Source: Symsagittifera roscoffensis (taxonomy: Eukaryota > Xenacoelomorpha > Acoela > Convolutidae). Taken from it: 64,000 nucleotides of DNA. This document shows, one piece after another, positions 32,901 through 38,847 of the stretch (positions within the stretch are counted from its first letter, which is position 1; each line of letters starts with the position of its first letter). Made by a program: the position numbers and the translations under genes. The notes under the pieces were generated by a model. That model made no database searches, was not told the origin of the DNA, and saw nothing but the letters and a program-made list of their open reading frames with translations. The stretch covers positions 36,161,966 through 36,225,965 of the forward strand of contig NC_087067.1 in NCBI RefSeq assembly GCF_963678635.1, in the 5' to 3' direction.

Positions 32901-33849
32901 GAGCAGTTTCAATGCTGGAATTATTTCCGGATTTTTTTTGCTTGCATAAAAGTAATGCAGATGCAGATTGCAAAATAATCAAGTATGTCTGCATTTTGAA
33001 TGTGCTGTTAGGTAACATTTTTCTGATCATATTCAGGACCGCCACGAGAAGGCGTACACATCTTATCATTCAAATCAACGTAAAATCAGAAAAATTTAAT
33101 TAAAATTAATAAAAAAGACTTACCACAAAGCTAAATTTTTGTCGGATTTTTTGCTTGCAAAACTGTTGGGAGTTGCAAATTGCAAAACAATCCAGTATAA
33201 CTGTGTCTTTAATGTGCTGTTAACTAGACCAACATATTTGTTGGTCGTATACATGGCCGCCAGGAGAAGGCCTACACATGGTGCCAAAGTAAAATTTAAG
33301 CAAAGTGTTTGGGGCAACGATAAAAAATCTTTACCAGAAAATTGAAAGCTGTTAAACAGTCCAAAAAAACATTAAGGTTAAATTGAAATTAATCAACTAA
33401 AAAAGAAAACTACTGAAAGACAATTACATTTATAACTTCCATTAAAGCTAAAATCAGAAATGTATTTTTGTTGGAATTTTTTTGCTTGCAAAGCTGTTAA
33501 CTGCTCAGTATAAGAGTGATTTCCTTATTTTTTTGAGGACTGCGCCGAATCCAGATTTAGACCCAAATTGTTTAGTCGCTCCCAGTGTTTGAGTCTGCAA
33601 AATTGCATAAAAAGTCTGATCGCTTAAAGTCGCGACCCGGGTTTATTAGTCGTTTGAAGTTTATAATACTTTTTCACACATTTTATTGGCAGAAACATCA
33701 AAGCAGGCGAAGAACTGACTTACGAGCACCAGTTCAACTTGAAAAAGGTCAAACGAGGTCATAAGGCAAGAGATCATCCTATATATGGACAAAAACAGAT
33801 CACATGGTGCATGTGTGAGTCACCAAACTGCCGCCAGAAACTGGTCTGA
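8844..33849 (+). CDS. SETDB1/Eggless-like histone H3K9 methyltransferase, C-terminal exons (spliced)
   Basis: This is a spliced gene whose visible exons are 8,844-8,968, 14,747-14,966, 30,224-30,384, 30,958-31,119, 31,293-31,357, 31,765-31,853 and 33,693-33,849. Together they encode the second half of a pre-SET domain, a SET domain split by an acidic insert, and a post-SET domain, which is the layout of SETDB1/SETDB2/Eggless/MET-2 enzymes. These methylate histone H3 lysine 9 in the nucleus and silence repeats. Diagnostic motifs are DPKKCAC, ECGLGCRCRANCSNRL, RFFNHSCDPN, RFPEIAFF, AGEELT and CMCESPNC. Reading phase agrees at every junction except between exons 3 and 4. The GWG motif reads GWK, YAG reads LSG, and the Tyr of the ELTxDY motif is His (TYEHQF), so activity is doubtful. 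MBD and Tudor exons were not found. Confidence 0.85.
8987..9058 (+). tRNA. tRNA-Pro (anticodon CGG)
   Basis: A complete cloverleaf can be folded. The seven-base acceptor stem is GGGACAG/CTGTCCC. The D arm carries GGTCTAGGGGTATGAT. The anticodon stem is CTCGC/GCGAG with loop TTCGGGT, which places anticodon CGG at 9,019-9,021. The T stem is CCGGG/CCCGG with loop TTCAAGT. The internal promoter boxes are TGGTCTAGGGGT and GGTTCAAGTCC, both intact. A run of five T at about 9,079 could end transcription. The gene is unspliced and lies on the same strand as the SETDB-like gene, inside its intron and 18 nt after the donor. It is the only intact member among many tRNA-Pro-like sequences in the window, so it is the likely working gene. 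Confidence 0.93.
9917..10140. mobile_element. MITE-like element, CCCGGGTTGACC family
   Basis: It begins ACCCGGGTTGACCAAAATGC and then repeats, in both orientations, the core CTTATCATACAATT / AATTGTATGACTAA. Members of the same family end with GGAGGTCAACCCGGG (see 11,755 and 13,785), so the terminal inverted repeat is about CCCGGGTTGACC. I see no coding capacity. Confidence 0.5.
11470..11770. mobile_element. MITE-like element, CCCGGGTTGACC family
   Basis: It contains ATGCTTGTCATACAATTTTC and, inverted, AATTGTATGATAAGCATTTT. It ends at about 11,769 with GGTGTATGGAGGTCAACCCG. The repeated internal core CATACAATT in both orientations would form a hairpin. No coding region is visible. Confidence 0.5.
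12060..12473. mobile_element. MITE, CAGGGGCGGATC family, with a G22 tract
   Basis: The left end reads CAGGTGCGGGTTTAGG. The right end, reverse complemented, reads CAGGGGCGGATCTAGG, giving imperfect terminal inverted repeats of about 16 bp. Inside are AAAATTTGGCTGCGACGCAG and GAGGGAGCGCGCGCC, which recur in the copy at 14,088-14,333. The element carries 22 consecutive G at 12,082-12,103. There is no open frame of note. Confidence 0.55.
12580..12800. repeat. Cluster of CAGATCTGAAATT-type motifs in both orientations
   Basis: Forms of TCAGATCTGAAATTT occur about eight times within 220 bp, some inverted. This is why long open frames appear on both strands (12,577-12,768 plus, 12,522-12,731 minus). 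It looks like a hairpin-rich non-coding element rather than a gene. Confidence 0.4.
13255..13798. mobile_element. MITE-like elements, CCCGGGTTGACC family, probably two adjacent copies
   Basis: Cores such as AAAATGCATATCATAA, AATGCTTATTGTA, AATTGTATGATAAGC and AATTGTATGATAAGGGC are spread over 540 bp. The right end reads ATGGACGTCAACCCGGG, as in the copies at 11,470 and 9,917. The length suggests two elements side by side or one expanded one. Confidence 0.4.
14088..14333. mobile_element. MITE, CAGGGGCGGATC family, short copy
   Basis: It runs from CACAGGTGCGAGAATTTAGG to CTCCCCATCCCTG and shares with 12,060-12,473 the blocks GCGCCCTTGGCGCCAATATA, TTTTGAGCGGGAACGCGC and GTCGCGCAGAAAATTTGGTT. 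It is about 170 bp shorter than that copy. Confidence 0.55.
14747..14966 (+). CDS. SETDB-like exon: end of pre-SET and start of SET
   Basis: The acceptor TTTCCATTTAG precedes the exon and the donor GTAACG follows it. It encodes IFECGLGCRCRANCSNRLSQ, the second zinc-binding cluster of the pre-SET domain. It then encodes GGVRVKLSLQ, and after that GGWKVVTVQDLPKGVFVSLL, the first SET strands. SETDB1 has [21 protein letters not shown] in the same place. The SAM-binding GWG is GWK here, and the Tyr before AG is Leu (LLSG). The exon is clearly richer in G+C than its surroundings. It leaves in phase 0, which matches the exon at 30,224. Confidence 0.87.
15118..15930 (+). repeat. Dispersed repeat of about 0.8-1.2 kb (copy 1)
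   Basis: Blocks TTTCGACCATTGAAAA, CAGGTACCACAAATAATG, CCTTTCAGTCGTGATTCGAA, GTCGAGAAAAACCGGTTTG, TTACGTCAGATCCTT and CACATTAACCGGCTGTCCTT occur in this order. The same order is seen at 22,770-23,290 and at 34,312-35,500 (and its duplicate at 41,155-42,350). No coding capacity is evident and the family is unknown to me. Confidence 0.55.
15931..16549. other. Intron DNA without a clear feature
   Basis: A weak tRNA-Pro-like trace lies at about 16,047-16,100 (GGTGTAGGGCTAGATTCTCA, TTTCGGGTGGATTGG). Nothing else is recognisable. Confidence 0.3.
16861..16932 (+). pseudogene. tRNA-Pro-like pseudogene, unit 1
   Basis: It keeps GTGATCTAGGGCTATGATTC and the B box GGGTTCAAGTCC. The acceptor stem reads GGGGAGA/GCTGTCC with mismatches, and the anticodon loop is changed. 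Confidence 0.75.
17264..17335 (+). pseudogene. tRNA-Pro-like pseudogene, unit 2
   Basis: The acceptor halves GGGACAG and CTGTCC survive, as does the T arm GGGTTCAAGACCC. The D arm and the anticodon stem are altered (CGCTTCGCGTTACAAAG). Confidence 0.78.
18034..18105 (+). pseudogene. tRNA-Pro-like pseudogene, unit 4
   Basis: The 3' half, with CCCGGGTTCAAATCCTGG, is well kept. The anticodon region is lost (CTCATTTAAGCATTAAGAAG). The preceding unit 3 (17,637-17,678) keeps only the two ends of the tRNA. Confidence 0.72.
18436..18506 (+). pseudogene. tRNA-Pro-like pseudogene, unit 5 (best preserved in the array)
   Basis: It matches the intact gene at 8,987 through GGTGGTCTAGGGGTATGATT and CTCGCTTCGGGT, including the anticodon CGG. 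The 3' side of the anticodon stem reads TAGAGAG and one base is missing in the T loop (GGGTCAAGTCC). Transcription might survive, but a working tRNA is unlikely. Confidence 0.78.
18852..18914 (+). pseudogene. tRNA-Pro-like pseudogene, unit 6
   Basis: GGGACACTGGTCTAG and the core TTCGGGTGCAAGAG remain, followed by a shortened T arm ending CCGGCTGTC. The D loop is changed to an A-rich sequence. Confidence 0.68.
19283..19354 (+). pseudogene. tRNA-Pro-like pseudogene, unit 7
   Basis: The 5' half (GGAACAGTGGTCTAGGGGTA, then TGATTC) is nearly intact. The anticodon arm (TTGCTTAGAAGGCGAAAGG) and the B box (AGTGTTAGGTCCC) are damaged. Unit 8 (19,723-19,797) carries a T-rich replacement in the anticodon arm. 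Confidence 0.7.
20171..20243 (+). pseudogene. tRNA-Pro-like pseudogene, unit 9
   Basis: AGGAGACTGGTCGAGGGTTA is followed by TTGCTTAGTTTGCGAGAGG and the T arm CGGTTTCAAGTCCTGACTGT. Unit 10 at 20,548-20,595 keeps GGGACAGTGGCCTAGAGGTA but has lost most of its 3' half. Confidence 0.7.
21000..21262 (+). repeat. Second tRNA-cored repeat (Ser/Leu-type A box), diverged copy
   Basis: TTCGTGGCTGAGTGGTTAGT at about 21,166 looks like the D arm of a class II tRNA, followed by GAAGATCAAATCCAAGACG in place of the T arm. The left flank (TAGTCTATTAGTACGAGCCT, then CTAACCTAACTAGCAA) matches the flank of the tRNA-like units at 34,660-35,133, so this is a distant member of that family. Confidence 0.55.
21780..21925 (-). 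repeat. Dispersed repeat, inverted copy of the one at 56,880
   Basis: Reverse complemented, GAAGAAAAAAACCCACCCGA and GCACAACTATTCTGTTTC correspond to 56,930-57,010 (GTGCTCGGGGTGGGTTTTTT and its left flank). The family also appears, more diverged, at 63,470-63,860. Confidence 0.5.
22650..22722 (+). pseudogene. tRNA-Pro-like pseudogene, outlier
   Basis: GGGACAGTAGTCTGAATATA is followed by ATTTCAGGTGC and by CTGGGTCAAGTTACGGCCGT before CCCC. It lies about 2 kb beyond the main array. A weaker outlier lies at 21,384-21,445. Confidence 0.62.
22770..23290 (+). repeat. Dispersed repeat (copy 2)
   Basis: It shares TTTCGACCATTGAAAACGGG, CAGGTAACACAAATAATT and GTCGAGAAAAACCGGTTTG with copy 1 at 15,118 and with 34,312. 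It lacks the right part of the longer copies. Confidence 0.55.
23290..23520 (-). repeat. tRNA-derived SINE
   Basis: On the minus strand it begins GGGGGAGCGGTGGTGAAGTG (A-box region TGGTGAAGTGG) and continues GTTAAATCTCCGCCTCTCTA. A B-box-like GATGTTCGAGGACC follows. After this come a non-tRNA body (CTTGAGGGTGAAACAACATT) and an AT-rich 3' end. It is G+C-richer than its surroundings. The parent tRNA cannot be fixed from the degenerate anticodon arm. Confidence 0.6.
23521..24671. other. Intron DNA without a clear feature
   Basis: Only a short perfect palindrome stands out: GCGACCGA...TCGGTCGC at about 23,929-23,957. At 24,606-24,670 there are both ends of a small CCCGGGTTGACC-family MITE (CACCCGGATTGACAAAAATG ... 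GTGGAGGTCAACCC). Confidence 0.35.
24672..29061 (-). mobile_element. Broken element of unknown family bounded by 71-bp direct repeats (LTR-like)
   Basis: Direct repeats of 71 bp at 24,953-25,023 and 28,990-29,060 differ at one position. Read on the minus strand each begins TGGAACCTGATCC and contains CCAAT-like (ATTGGTTATAA) and TATA-like (CCCTATAAAATATT) sequences, as a U3 end would. A stretch just before the lower copy is purine-rich. The long side of that repeat could be an LTR of about 350 bp (24,672-25,023). Coding relics on the minus strand are a hydrophobic segment (28,667-28,861), a Ser/Thr/Pro/Asn-rich frame (27,675-28,367), a 144-codon frame with no known domain (27,075-27,509) and an Arg/Ser/His-rich frame (25,174-25,485). 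I recognise no protease, polymerase or integrase. It is broken in several places. Confidence 0.5.
29062..29180. mobile_element. MITE fragment, CCCGGGTTGACC family
   Basis: CAGATCATACAATTCCATAG and GCATGACTAACATTTTT are typical cores of this family. It directly abuts the right end of the 4.4-kb element, while a second piece of the same family abuts the left end, so that element probably inserted into or beside such copies. Confidence 0.4.
29181..30223. other. Intron DNA without a clear feature
   Basis: There is only a short duplication, CAATTTGTCGTCGATAAAG / CAAATTGTCGTCGATTAAG, at about 29,809-29,847. No exon or transposon is recognisable. Confidence 0.35.
30224..30384 (+). CDS. SETDB-like exon: SET domain, N-terminal part
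   Basis: It follows the acceptor TTTATTTTCAG and ends at a strong donor, GTATGT. Phase 0 at the start fits the end of the exon at 14,966. It encodes SKPDSNYIFSLDM, which resembles the GDEYFADLDHI / DSYLFDLD strand of SETDB and SUV39 enzymes. After it comes KRAIQIDGKSVTVPDT, which begins the family-specific insert. The strong donor leaves two bases, which does not fit the exon at 30,958. The weaker donors at 30,410 and 30,419 leave one base and do fit, so the true 3' end is uncertain or alternative. Confidence 0.65.
30958..31119 (+). CDS. SETDB-like exon: acidic insert of the split SET domain (tentative)
   Basis: An acceptor-like AATTTAG precedes it and a weak donor GTTGCT follows it. It encodes an acidic Asp/Glu/Ser-rich segment (DEMDPEDSISNEHQ, FDREDDTLT) ending KKEAHYING. 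The SET domain of SETDB proteins is interrupted by just such an acidic insert. The outgoing single base joins in phase to the GA of the next exon to give Gly-Gly-Arg-Lys. The weak splice sites keep confidence moderate. Confidence 0.45.
31293..31357 (+). CDS. SETDB-like exon: SET core, YASISRFFN
   Basis: The acceptor TTGATGTTTCAG and donor GTTAGT bound a 65-bp exon. It encodes GRKDFFYIDNSRYASISRFFN, ending exactly before the conserved HSC. SETDB1 has CYIIDAKLEGNLGRYLN here. The exon leaves in phase 0. Confidence 0.85.
31765..31853 (+). CDS. SETDB-like exon: NHSCDPN substrate/SAM pocket
   Basis: The acceptor TTTATTTTAG and donor GTCAGT bound the exon. It encodes HSCDPNLVVQPVFHEV and then RDTRFPEIAFFTKR. 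This aligns without gaps to SETDB1 [31 protein letters not shown]. The His and Cys of NHSC, which are essential in SETDB1, are present. It leaves two bases that the next exon completes to Arg. Confidence 0.92.
31854..33692. other. Last intron of the SETDB-like gene
   Basis: It holds a 22-bp minisatellite (32,704-32,888). Three diverged copies of a unit of about 220-320 bp follow at about 32,907, 33,130 and 33,460 (shared blocks TTTTTTGCTTGCAAA and GCCGCCAGGAGAAGGC). The left edge of the 6.8-kb duplication, at 33,245, lies inside it. Confidence 0.55.
32704..32888. repeat. 22-bp minisatellite, about eight copies
   Basis: GTCGCGCAAAGTCGCAACAT plus two bases repeats at 32,726, 32,748, 32,770, 32,792, 32,814, 32,836, 32,858 and 32,880. 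The period is exactly 22 bp and only a few substitutions are seen, so it is young or recently homogenised. The period is not a multiple of three, and all three minus-strand frames stay open, which creates overlapping accidental reading frames. Confidence 0.9.
33693..33849 (+). CDS. SETDB-like terminal exon (copy 1): end of SET and post-SET
   Basis: The acceptor TTTTATTGGCAG precedes it. The exon encodes NIKAGEELTYEHQFNLKK, a basic loop, and then WCMCESPNCRQKLV followed by TGA. The post-SET CxCxxxxC zinc ligands match SETDB1 CCCGAIECRGRLL. The catalytic Tyr of the ELTxDY motif is replaced by His (YEHQ). The frame joins exactly to the preceding exon (TKR|NIKAG). Confidence 0.92.
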
Positions 33850-34311
33850 CTGAATGATAACAAACGGACACAGGAAGAGAACAGTATGCTCTTTATGACA
33901 GCAATTTGGAAAGAAACAGTTTAACCGGAAAATTTAAAATTTGGAATTTTGGAAGCATAGATAGTTTAGGTAGAATAAGTTTAATTGAGCTGAGATTTGA
34001 GTGTACTTAGTTTGGTGTACAACGCGATTTTGCTTTTTCTCATTATAGCCTCCCAAACCTCCCCCATCCTCCCCTGAGTAAGTTTTAAACGCCCAATTTT
34101 TAATTATTTTTGCAGGGAGAGGTTACAATTTTAAGCTGCCCGGGTGGGAGTGGCTATAATGAGACGGAATTTTTTAGATGCTCTCTTTGTCTGATAGGTG
34201 GTGGATTTATTTTGATTGTTTGTCGCTTAATTAAAAGCAGGATGATTTTGGTAATTTAACCTATTTTTTGTTGGTTTTACGTTACCCTCTGTAGTGACCA
34301 AGCACGTCGTT

Positions 34312-35500
34312 TTTTGTTCCGACCATTTGAAAATTCGGGTGTGTTCTTGTTTTATTTTATTATTTTTTTTGTTTTCCACGCAAAATCAGCTACCACAAAT
34401 AATCATCAGAGAGAGAGAGAGAGAGAGAGAGAGTTGAGTGATATATCATATAAAAGCTCTTTCAGTCGTGATTCGAACGAAATTTTAAAAAATCAAAAAC
34501 TTTTTCCTAGTGCCGAGAACATTCGGTGTGAAATTTTTGAATTTTCGTCTAAATTAGATAGAGTAAAGTGAGCAAGCAAGCTTGTTTATGCTTCATTTAG
34601 GCCTTTACAATAGCTTATTTCTGCTTAATCACGCTAGCCAGCTTGTGAGCGTTAGTGTATTAGTAGAAACCTTCTTTTTTTTAACCTAACTCGCAAGCAA
34701 AATAACTCGTGTTTTGTAGCCTTGAAAATTGCATAGCATCTGCTCTCTGCTTTGTTTGTGGCTAGTGTTTATGATGAATCAGGCCTCCGTGGCTGAGTGG
34801 TTAGTGAATTTTCGTCTAAATTAGATAGAGTAAAGTGAGCAAGCAAGCTTGTTTATGCTTCATTTAGGCCTTTACAATAGCTTATTTCTGCTTAATCACA
34901 CTAGCCAGCTTGTGAGCGTTAGTGTATTAGTAGAAACCTTCTTTTTTTCTGACCTAACTCGCAAGCAAAATAACTCGTGTTTTGTAGCCTTGAAAATTGC
35001 ATAGCATCTGCTCTCTGCTTTTTTTGTGGCTAGTGTTTATGATGAATCAGGCCTCCGTGGCTGAGTGGTTAGTGTATGAGACTATTAATCTCAAAATCGC
35101 CGTAGGCCATAGGTTCTAATGCGATGCGCAGCTGAATTTTTACTAATTTGAGACTAATTTATACTTTTTTCTTTCGTCTGTGTTTTAATTTCACTCACAA
35201 AATTTTTGGAGATTCTATTGCCAAAAAAATTCTGCAAAAGAATCTGAAAAAAAAATTGAATGTTTAAAAAATTGTTTATGATTTTTTTTGTCATTTTTCT
35301 TCCCTATTGTTCTTCTTGTCTTGTTTGCCTACATTACCATGATTGTCGAATTTGTCTGTATTATAGTTTTACGTCAGATCCTTGTATCATACCACGCAGA
35401 AAAACTACACTAATTTGAAATGAAAACTTTTTTTTGTAGTTCGATACAGACTATTGTCGGATCATTCTGTGCTATTTGCACAGTAACCGGCTATCCTTGG
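34312..35500 (+). repeat. Dispersed repeat (copy 3) with tRNA-cored insert
   Basis: The ends match the copy at 15,118 (TTCCGACCATTTGAAAATTC, CAGCTACCACAAATAATCAT, TTTCAGTCGTGATTCGAACG, ACGTCAGATCCTTGTATCAT, CACAGTAACCGGCTATCCTT). Within it, 34,539-34,805 is directly duplicated at 34,806-35,072 (267-bp offset). A run of about twelve GA lies at 34,408-34,434. Confidence 0.6.
35051..35133 (+). pseudogene. tRNA-like (class II, Ser/Leu type) pseudogene
   Basis: GCCTCCGTGGCTGAGTGGTT has the typical A box TGGCTGAGTGG. An anticodon-like arm GAGACTATTAATCTC, a possible variable arm and the T-arm-like TAGGTTCTAATGCGA follow. The T arm is degenerate and the acceptor ends do not pair, so it is not a working tRNA. 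Only its first 23 bases are present at 34,783, within the upstream repeat copy. Confidence 0.6.
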
Positions 35501-35919
35501 CTTTTTTTGCAGATTTTGCTTCATATGAAAGTAAAACATCATTTAGTTTACATTTTTTTGAACTCGGAATATCAATCATATCGGTGGAGACTTTTTGTTG
35601 ATTTTGATTGATTGGTTTTTTCAGGAATGTTGATCGATCACAGAACTGATCTCAATTTAGTTTGTTGAAACTAAATTGAAATGTTCTCCAGCAGTAAAAG
35701 TGAATACAAAGCGCACGAGTGAATTCGAGGGGCTCCATTTTTTATTTAAAAGTTGATTTGAATTTTAGCTAAAAGTTCATTTTAAATTGTTTTCCCTCTG
35801 TTTAGAAAGAGTAATTAACAGCAGTAGTTTTGATTCAGCTACCTTGAGTTTTGATTCGCCTACCCTTTTGGCTAAACTTGATAACGTAGCGGTCAATACA
35901 CCCTATTCCAATTTGTCTT

Positions 35920-35998
35920 ATGCCATTTTACCCTACATAGCAATTTACCCCATGCCGATATACGCTATGCCGATCTATCCCATGCCAATTTGCCATAA
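35920..35998 (+). repeat. 15-bp tandem repeat
   Basis: About five units of the type ATGCCGATATACGCT / ATGCCGATCTATCCC occur. In one frame they would read YPMPIYAMPIYPMPI. The copy at 42,787-42,865 is the same. Confidence 0.7.
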
Positions 35999-36347
35999 TA
36001 TTCATAATTTCTCCTAATAAGTTAATTGGAATCAGCATTAAAACAGCAGGTGTTAGTTCATTTAAATCCAAACTTTTGGACAAAAATTAAGTCTTTCATT
36101 GAAGCAAGTTGTTTAAAAGATTCATTCGCAATTTGAGCCTGAAACGCGGATGCTTACACTATTAACAGGTTTTTTTTAACCCACAATTTTCAAAATCATG
36201 TAGAAAGAACAAAAAAAAAGCTCAGTCATTTTATCGTATTTCGTTGGACTAACAATCAACAACCAATTCAAAGTCCTTGAGGTCTACCGGAAGGCACTTG
36301 TAATCGATGGTCATGAAGAAACAGAAACAAAATATGGAAGAGGTCAC

Positions 36348-36737
36348 TTGAAGTGTTCCAATTGGGGGTCCCAAACAAGCAAAAACTGTAAAAACCGAGA
36401 TAACAATACAGTTTCCTCTCGATACTGGCACACGCAGATACTTCCTGGTTGTACAGATGCAAGTCGTTTCGTGCAGAAAAAACAACAGGACTTTAAAGTT
36501 CAGCAAATTTCAGTCAATAATAGCAGTGTAAATTTTTGCCGTTCCGGTTGTTGCGAAGGACTGAGATTTTGGGTTGTGGAAGAGGCCAATATCAAAGACT
36601 TTTCCTTCTATCTCATTTGGACCCCAGTGCCGCCTTGGCTTGTTACTATGGGTCTATACTACCTGGTTTATTTACCAATCTACTCAAATTCGTTTTTCGT
36701 GTTTGAGTTAAGCCTTTTATTTCATCTCTTGCAGTGA
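36348..36737 (+). CDS. Unrecognised 129-codon open frame (doubtful)
   Basis: The frame is open for about 45 further codons upstream of its first Met. It has a Cys/Asn-rich start (KCSNWGSQTSKNCKN), then a hydrophobic C-terminal stretch (FYLIWTPVPPWLVTM and a second segment) that could be membrane-bound. The duplicate at 43,213-43,602 differs at one residue, which is no more than the general identity of the 6.8-kb copies, so it is not evidence of selection. No similarity is recognised and there is no splice or promoter evidence. Confidence 0.2.
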   Translation: MKCSNWGSQTSKNCKNRDNNTVSSRYWHTQILPGCTDASRFVQKKQQDFKVQQISVNNSSVNFCRSGCCEGLRFWVVEEANIKDFSFYLIWTPVPPWLVTMGLYYLVYLPIYSNSFFVFELSLLFHLLQ

Positions 36738-38178
36738 ATCGATCTTTTGAACTTTGCATATCAAAGCACTTGGATTATCTAGCAAGCTAAAAAAAACTTG
36801 GCACTTCATGGTTGTTCCTCGTTTAAAAAATAACCGCAGCACAATTCTATGATAAAAACAAGATTGAATTTTCTGTTTGTTCATGTTTTGAAATCATTTC
36901 AAAACTCAACTGGTACATTTTAAATGGTATTGACTTTTTGCTGACCTGCAGCAATGATAGTTTGATTAAGTTTTATGATTCTTTAATCTGTTCACATAAA
37001 AAAAATTTTTTTTTGGAATTCTGGAGTTGGATAGGGTAAGTTTCAATTGCTTGAATTATGTGATAGAATGGCAATAAGTATTTTATAATCTAAGGATACT
37101 ATAGGGAAGTACGATTTGAAAAAGTTAGAATGTCATAAAACAATTCACAGCAAAAACCGGTCTGGTTATCGCGTCGAAAGTCCTTCTGCATAAATTCCAT
37201 TTTAATTAATGGGAAGTTATAACAGAGTCTAAGTCGGATCCATTTTTTGCTGGTCAGATGTGTTTTTCGATTTACGTCATCAAACTCAAAATCTTGAGTT
37301 ATTTCCTCTTAGAATGAATCGCTCAATTCGGAATAAAACTCAAAGCTAGATGTCTGCTAAAAAAGTTTATCGAAATTGAGGAAAAATGGTCGTTTGCTCT
37401 GATTGCCAAAACGCTGAGAAAAGGTCTAGAAAAACTCAATCTTAAATTAGTTTCACTTTAATCTAAAATGACGCGTTCTTGTTGTCCGAAAGTTCTCTCG
37501 TTTAAAAAAGGGTCATGTTCAGTTTATTTTTTAGCATTTTTTTCATAATACAACTTTCTACAGGAAATCTAATGTAGACAAATTAAAGTTGACTCGTTGA
37601 CATAGTCGGACTCAACTCAATTTAAGCATAGTTTGTGGCAAGAATATAATTATCGTGCAAGTAATATAGCTCTATGACTCTTGATATAGCTCTTGATGTT
37701 TCTCATTTAGAACAGACGCTAGCATATTGCATTTTGTCAAATTCCAAATGGACGCTAGCATATTCAATTAGCATATTGTCAATCAAAATTATCAAAATGA
37801 AACCTTTGAGAGCTGAACTAGAAAAATTTATCAAATTTTGTTAAGTTTAAGTTGTCCATTCTTTTTTATTTGTAACTGCAAAGCTTTCATTTGTTTCAGC
37901 GATGGTTTTTTTACCGATGGGTGACATACGGTTTTTGTGAAAACATTGATCTTTCTGAATTCTTAGCAATGCCCAATTTTCGATGAAAAAACACCCGAAT
38001 CCAAATTAATCCCAATTATAATTGGAAGCATACCAATGCACAAAACATATATTTTGTTTCCTGGAAGTTTTGTCAACAAGCCTTTCATTCTATTATCTGC
38101 TGATAGCAAGAAATTGCTCGCAACAAACCAATTCTGGCTGGTTCGATAACTCATGGTTAAAATTATAAGATGTGGAAA

Positions 38179-38847
38179 TACAGTGCTGATTTAAATTATC
38201 CGGACAAATCGAACAAAACTTGAATTTTCAAACGCGTTTTTCTCAAATTGGGTTAAGATTAGACAAAAAGTGAAGAGAACAGAAGTTGCTTAGAGTTTCA
38301 CCAGAATTAATATGGTGCCATTTTTTCTCCGAAATTCTCAACAAAAATTTTACCCCAAAAATGGGTCGTTTTAATTTTTTTCAATTAATCAAGAATTACG
38401 CGGAAACTACTTTGTTAATTGATGAGAAAATTATATCACAGGAAGCCTCTTATGCAGCTCAACAAAGTTTAAGAAGGGTTAAATCTCCAAAAACCAGTAT
38501 AAGAGAAAAACTTATCACTTGATAGTAAATAATTTTTGGAGATTTAACCCTTCTTAAACTTTGTTGAGCTGCGTAAGAGGCTTCCTGTGATATAATTTTC
38601 TCATCAATTAACAAAGTAGTTTCCGCGTAATTCTTGATTAATTGAAAAAAGCCAAAATGACCCATTTTTGGGGTAAAATTTTTGTTGAGAATTTTGGAGA
38701 AAAATTGGCACCATATTAATTCTGGTGAAATTCTAAGCAAATTTTGTTCTCTTTACTTTTTGTCTAATCTTAACCCAATTTGAGAAAAACGCGTTTGAAA
38801 ATTCAAGTTTTGTTCGTTTTGTCCGGATAATTTAAATCAGCACTGTA
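38179..38847. mobile_element. Tc1/mariner-type foldback element (long inverted repeat)
   Basis: The element begins TACAGTGCTGATTTAAATTA and ends with its reverse complement, TTTAAATCAGCACTGTA. The CAGTGCTG end is like Tc1, and TA flanks both ends as expected for the TA target duplication. The arms are about 320-330 bp each with a very short spacer near 38,520-38,535, so nearly the whole element is an inverted repeat. Each arm shows an open frame with LIWCHFFSEILNKNFTPKMG, mirrored on the other strand. This is sequence symmetry, not two genes. No transposase motif is seen. Confidence 0.75.

Noticed and set aside
32460-33069. Minus-strand frames rich in LRLCATHVATLRD repeats
   Set aside because: They are translations of the 22-bp minisatellite, which is open in all three minus frames. 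Not a repeat protein.
33139-33345. Frame ending VYMAARRRPTHGAKVKF, seen again at 40,001-40,186
   Set aside because: The match is explained by the 6.8-kb duplication. The frame itself crosses the duplication edge and has no known domain.
36249-36506. Antisense 85-codon frame with a hydrophobic composition, repeated at 43,114
   Set aside because: It is the complement of the longer plus-strand frame, and its conservation only reflects the recent duplication.
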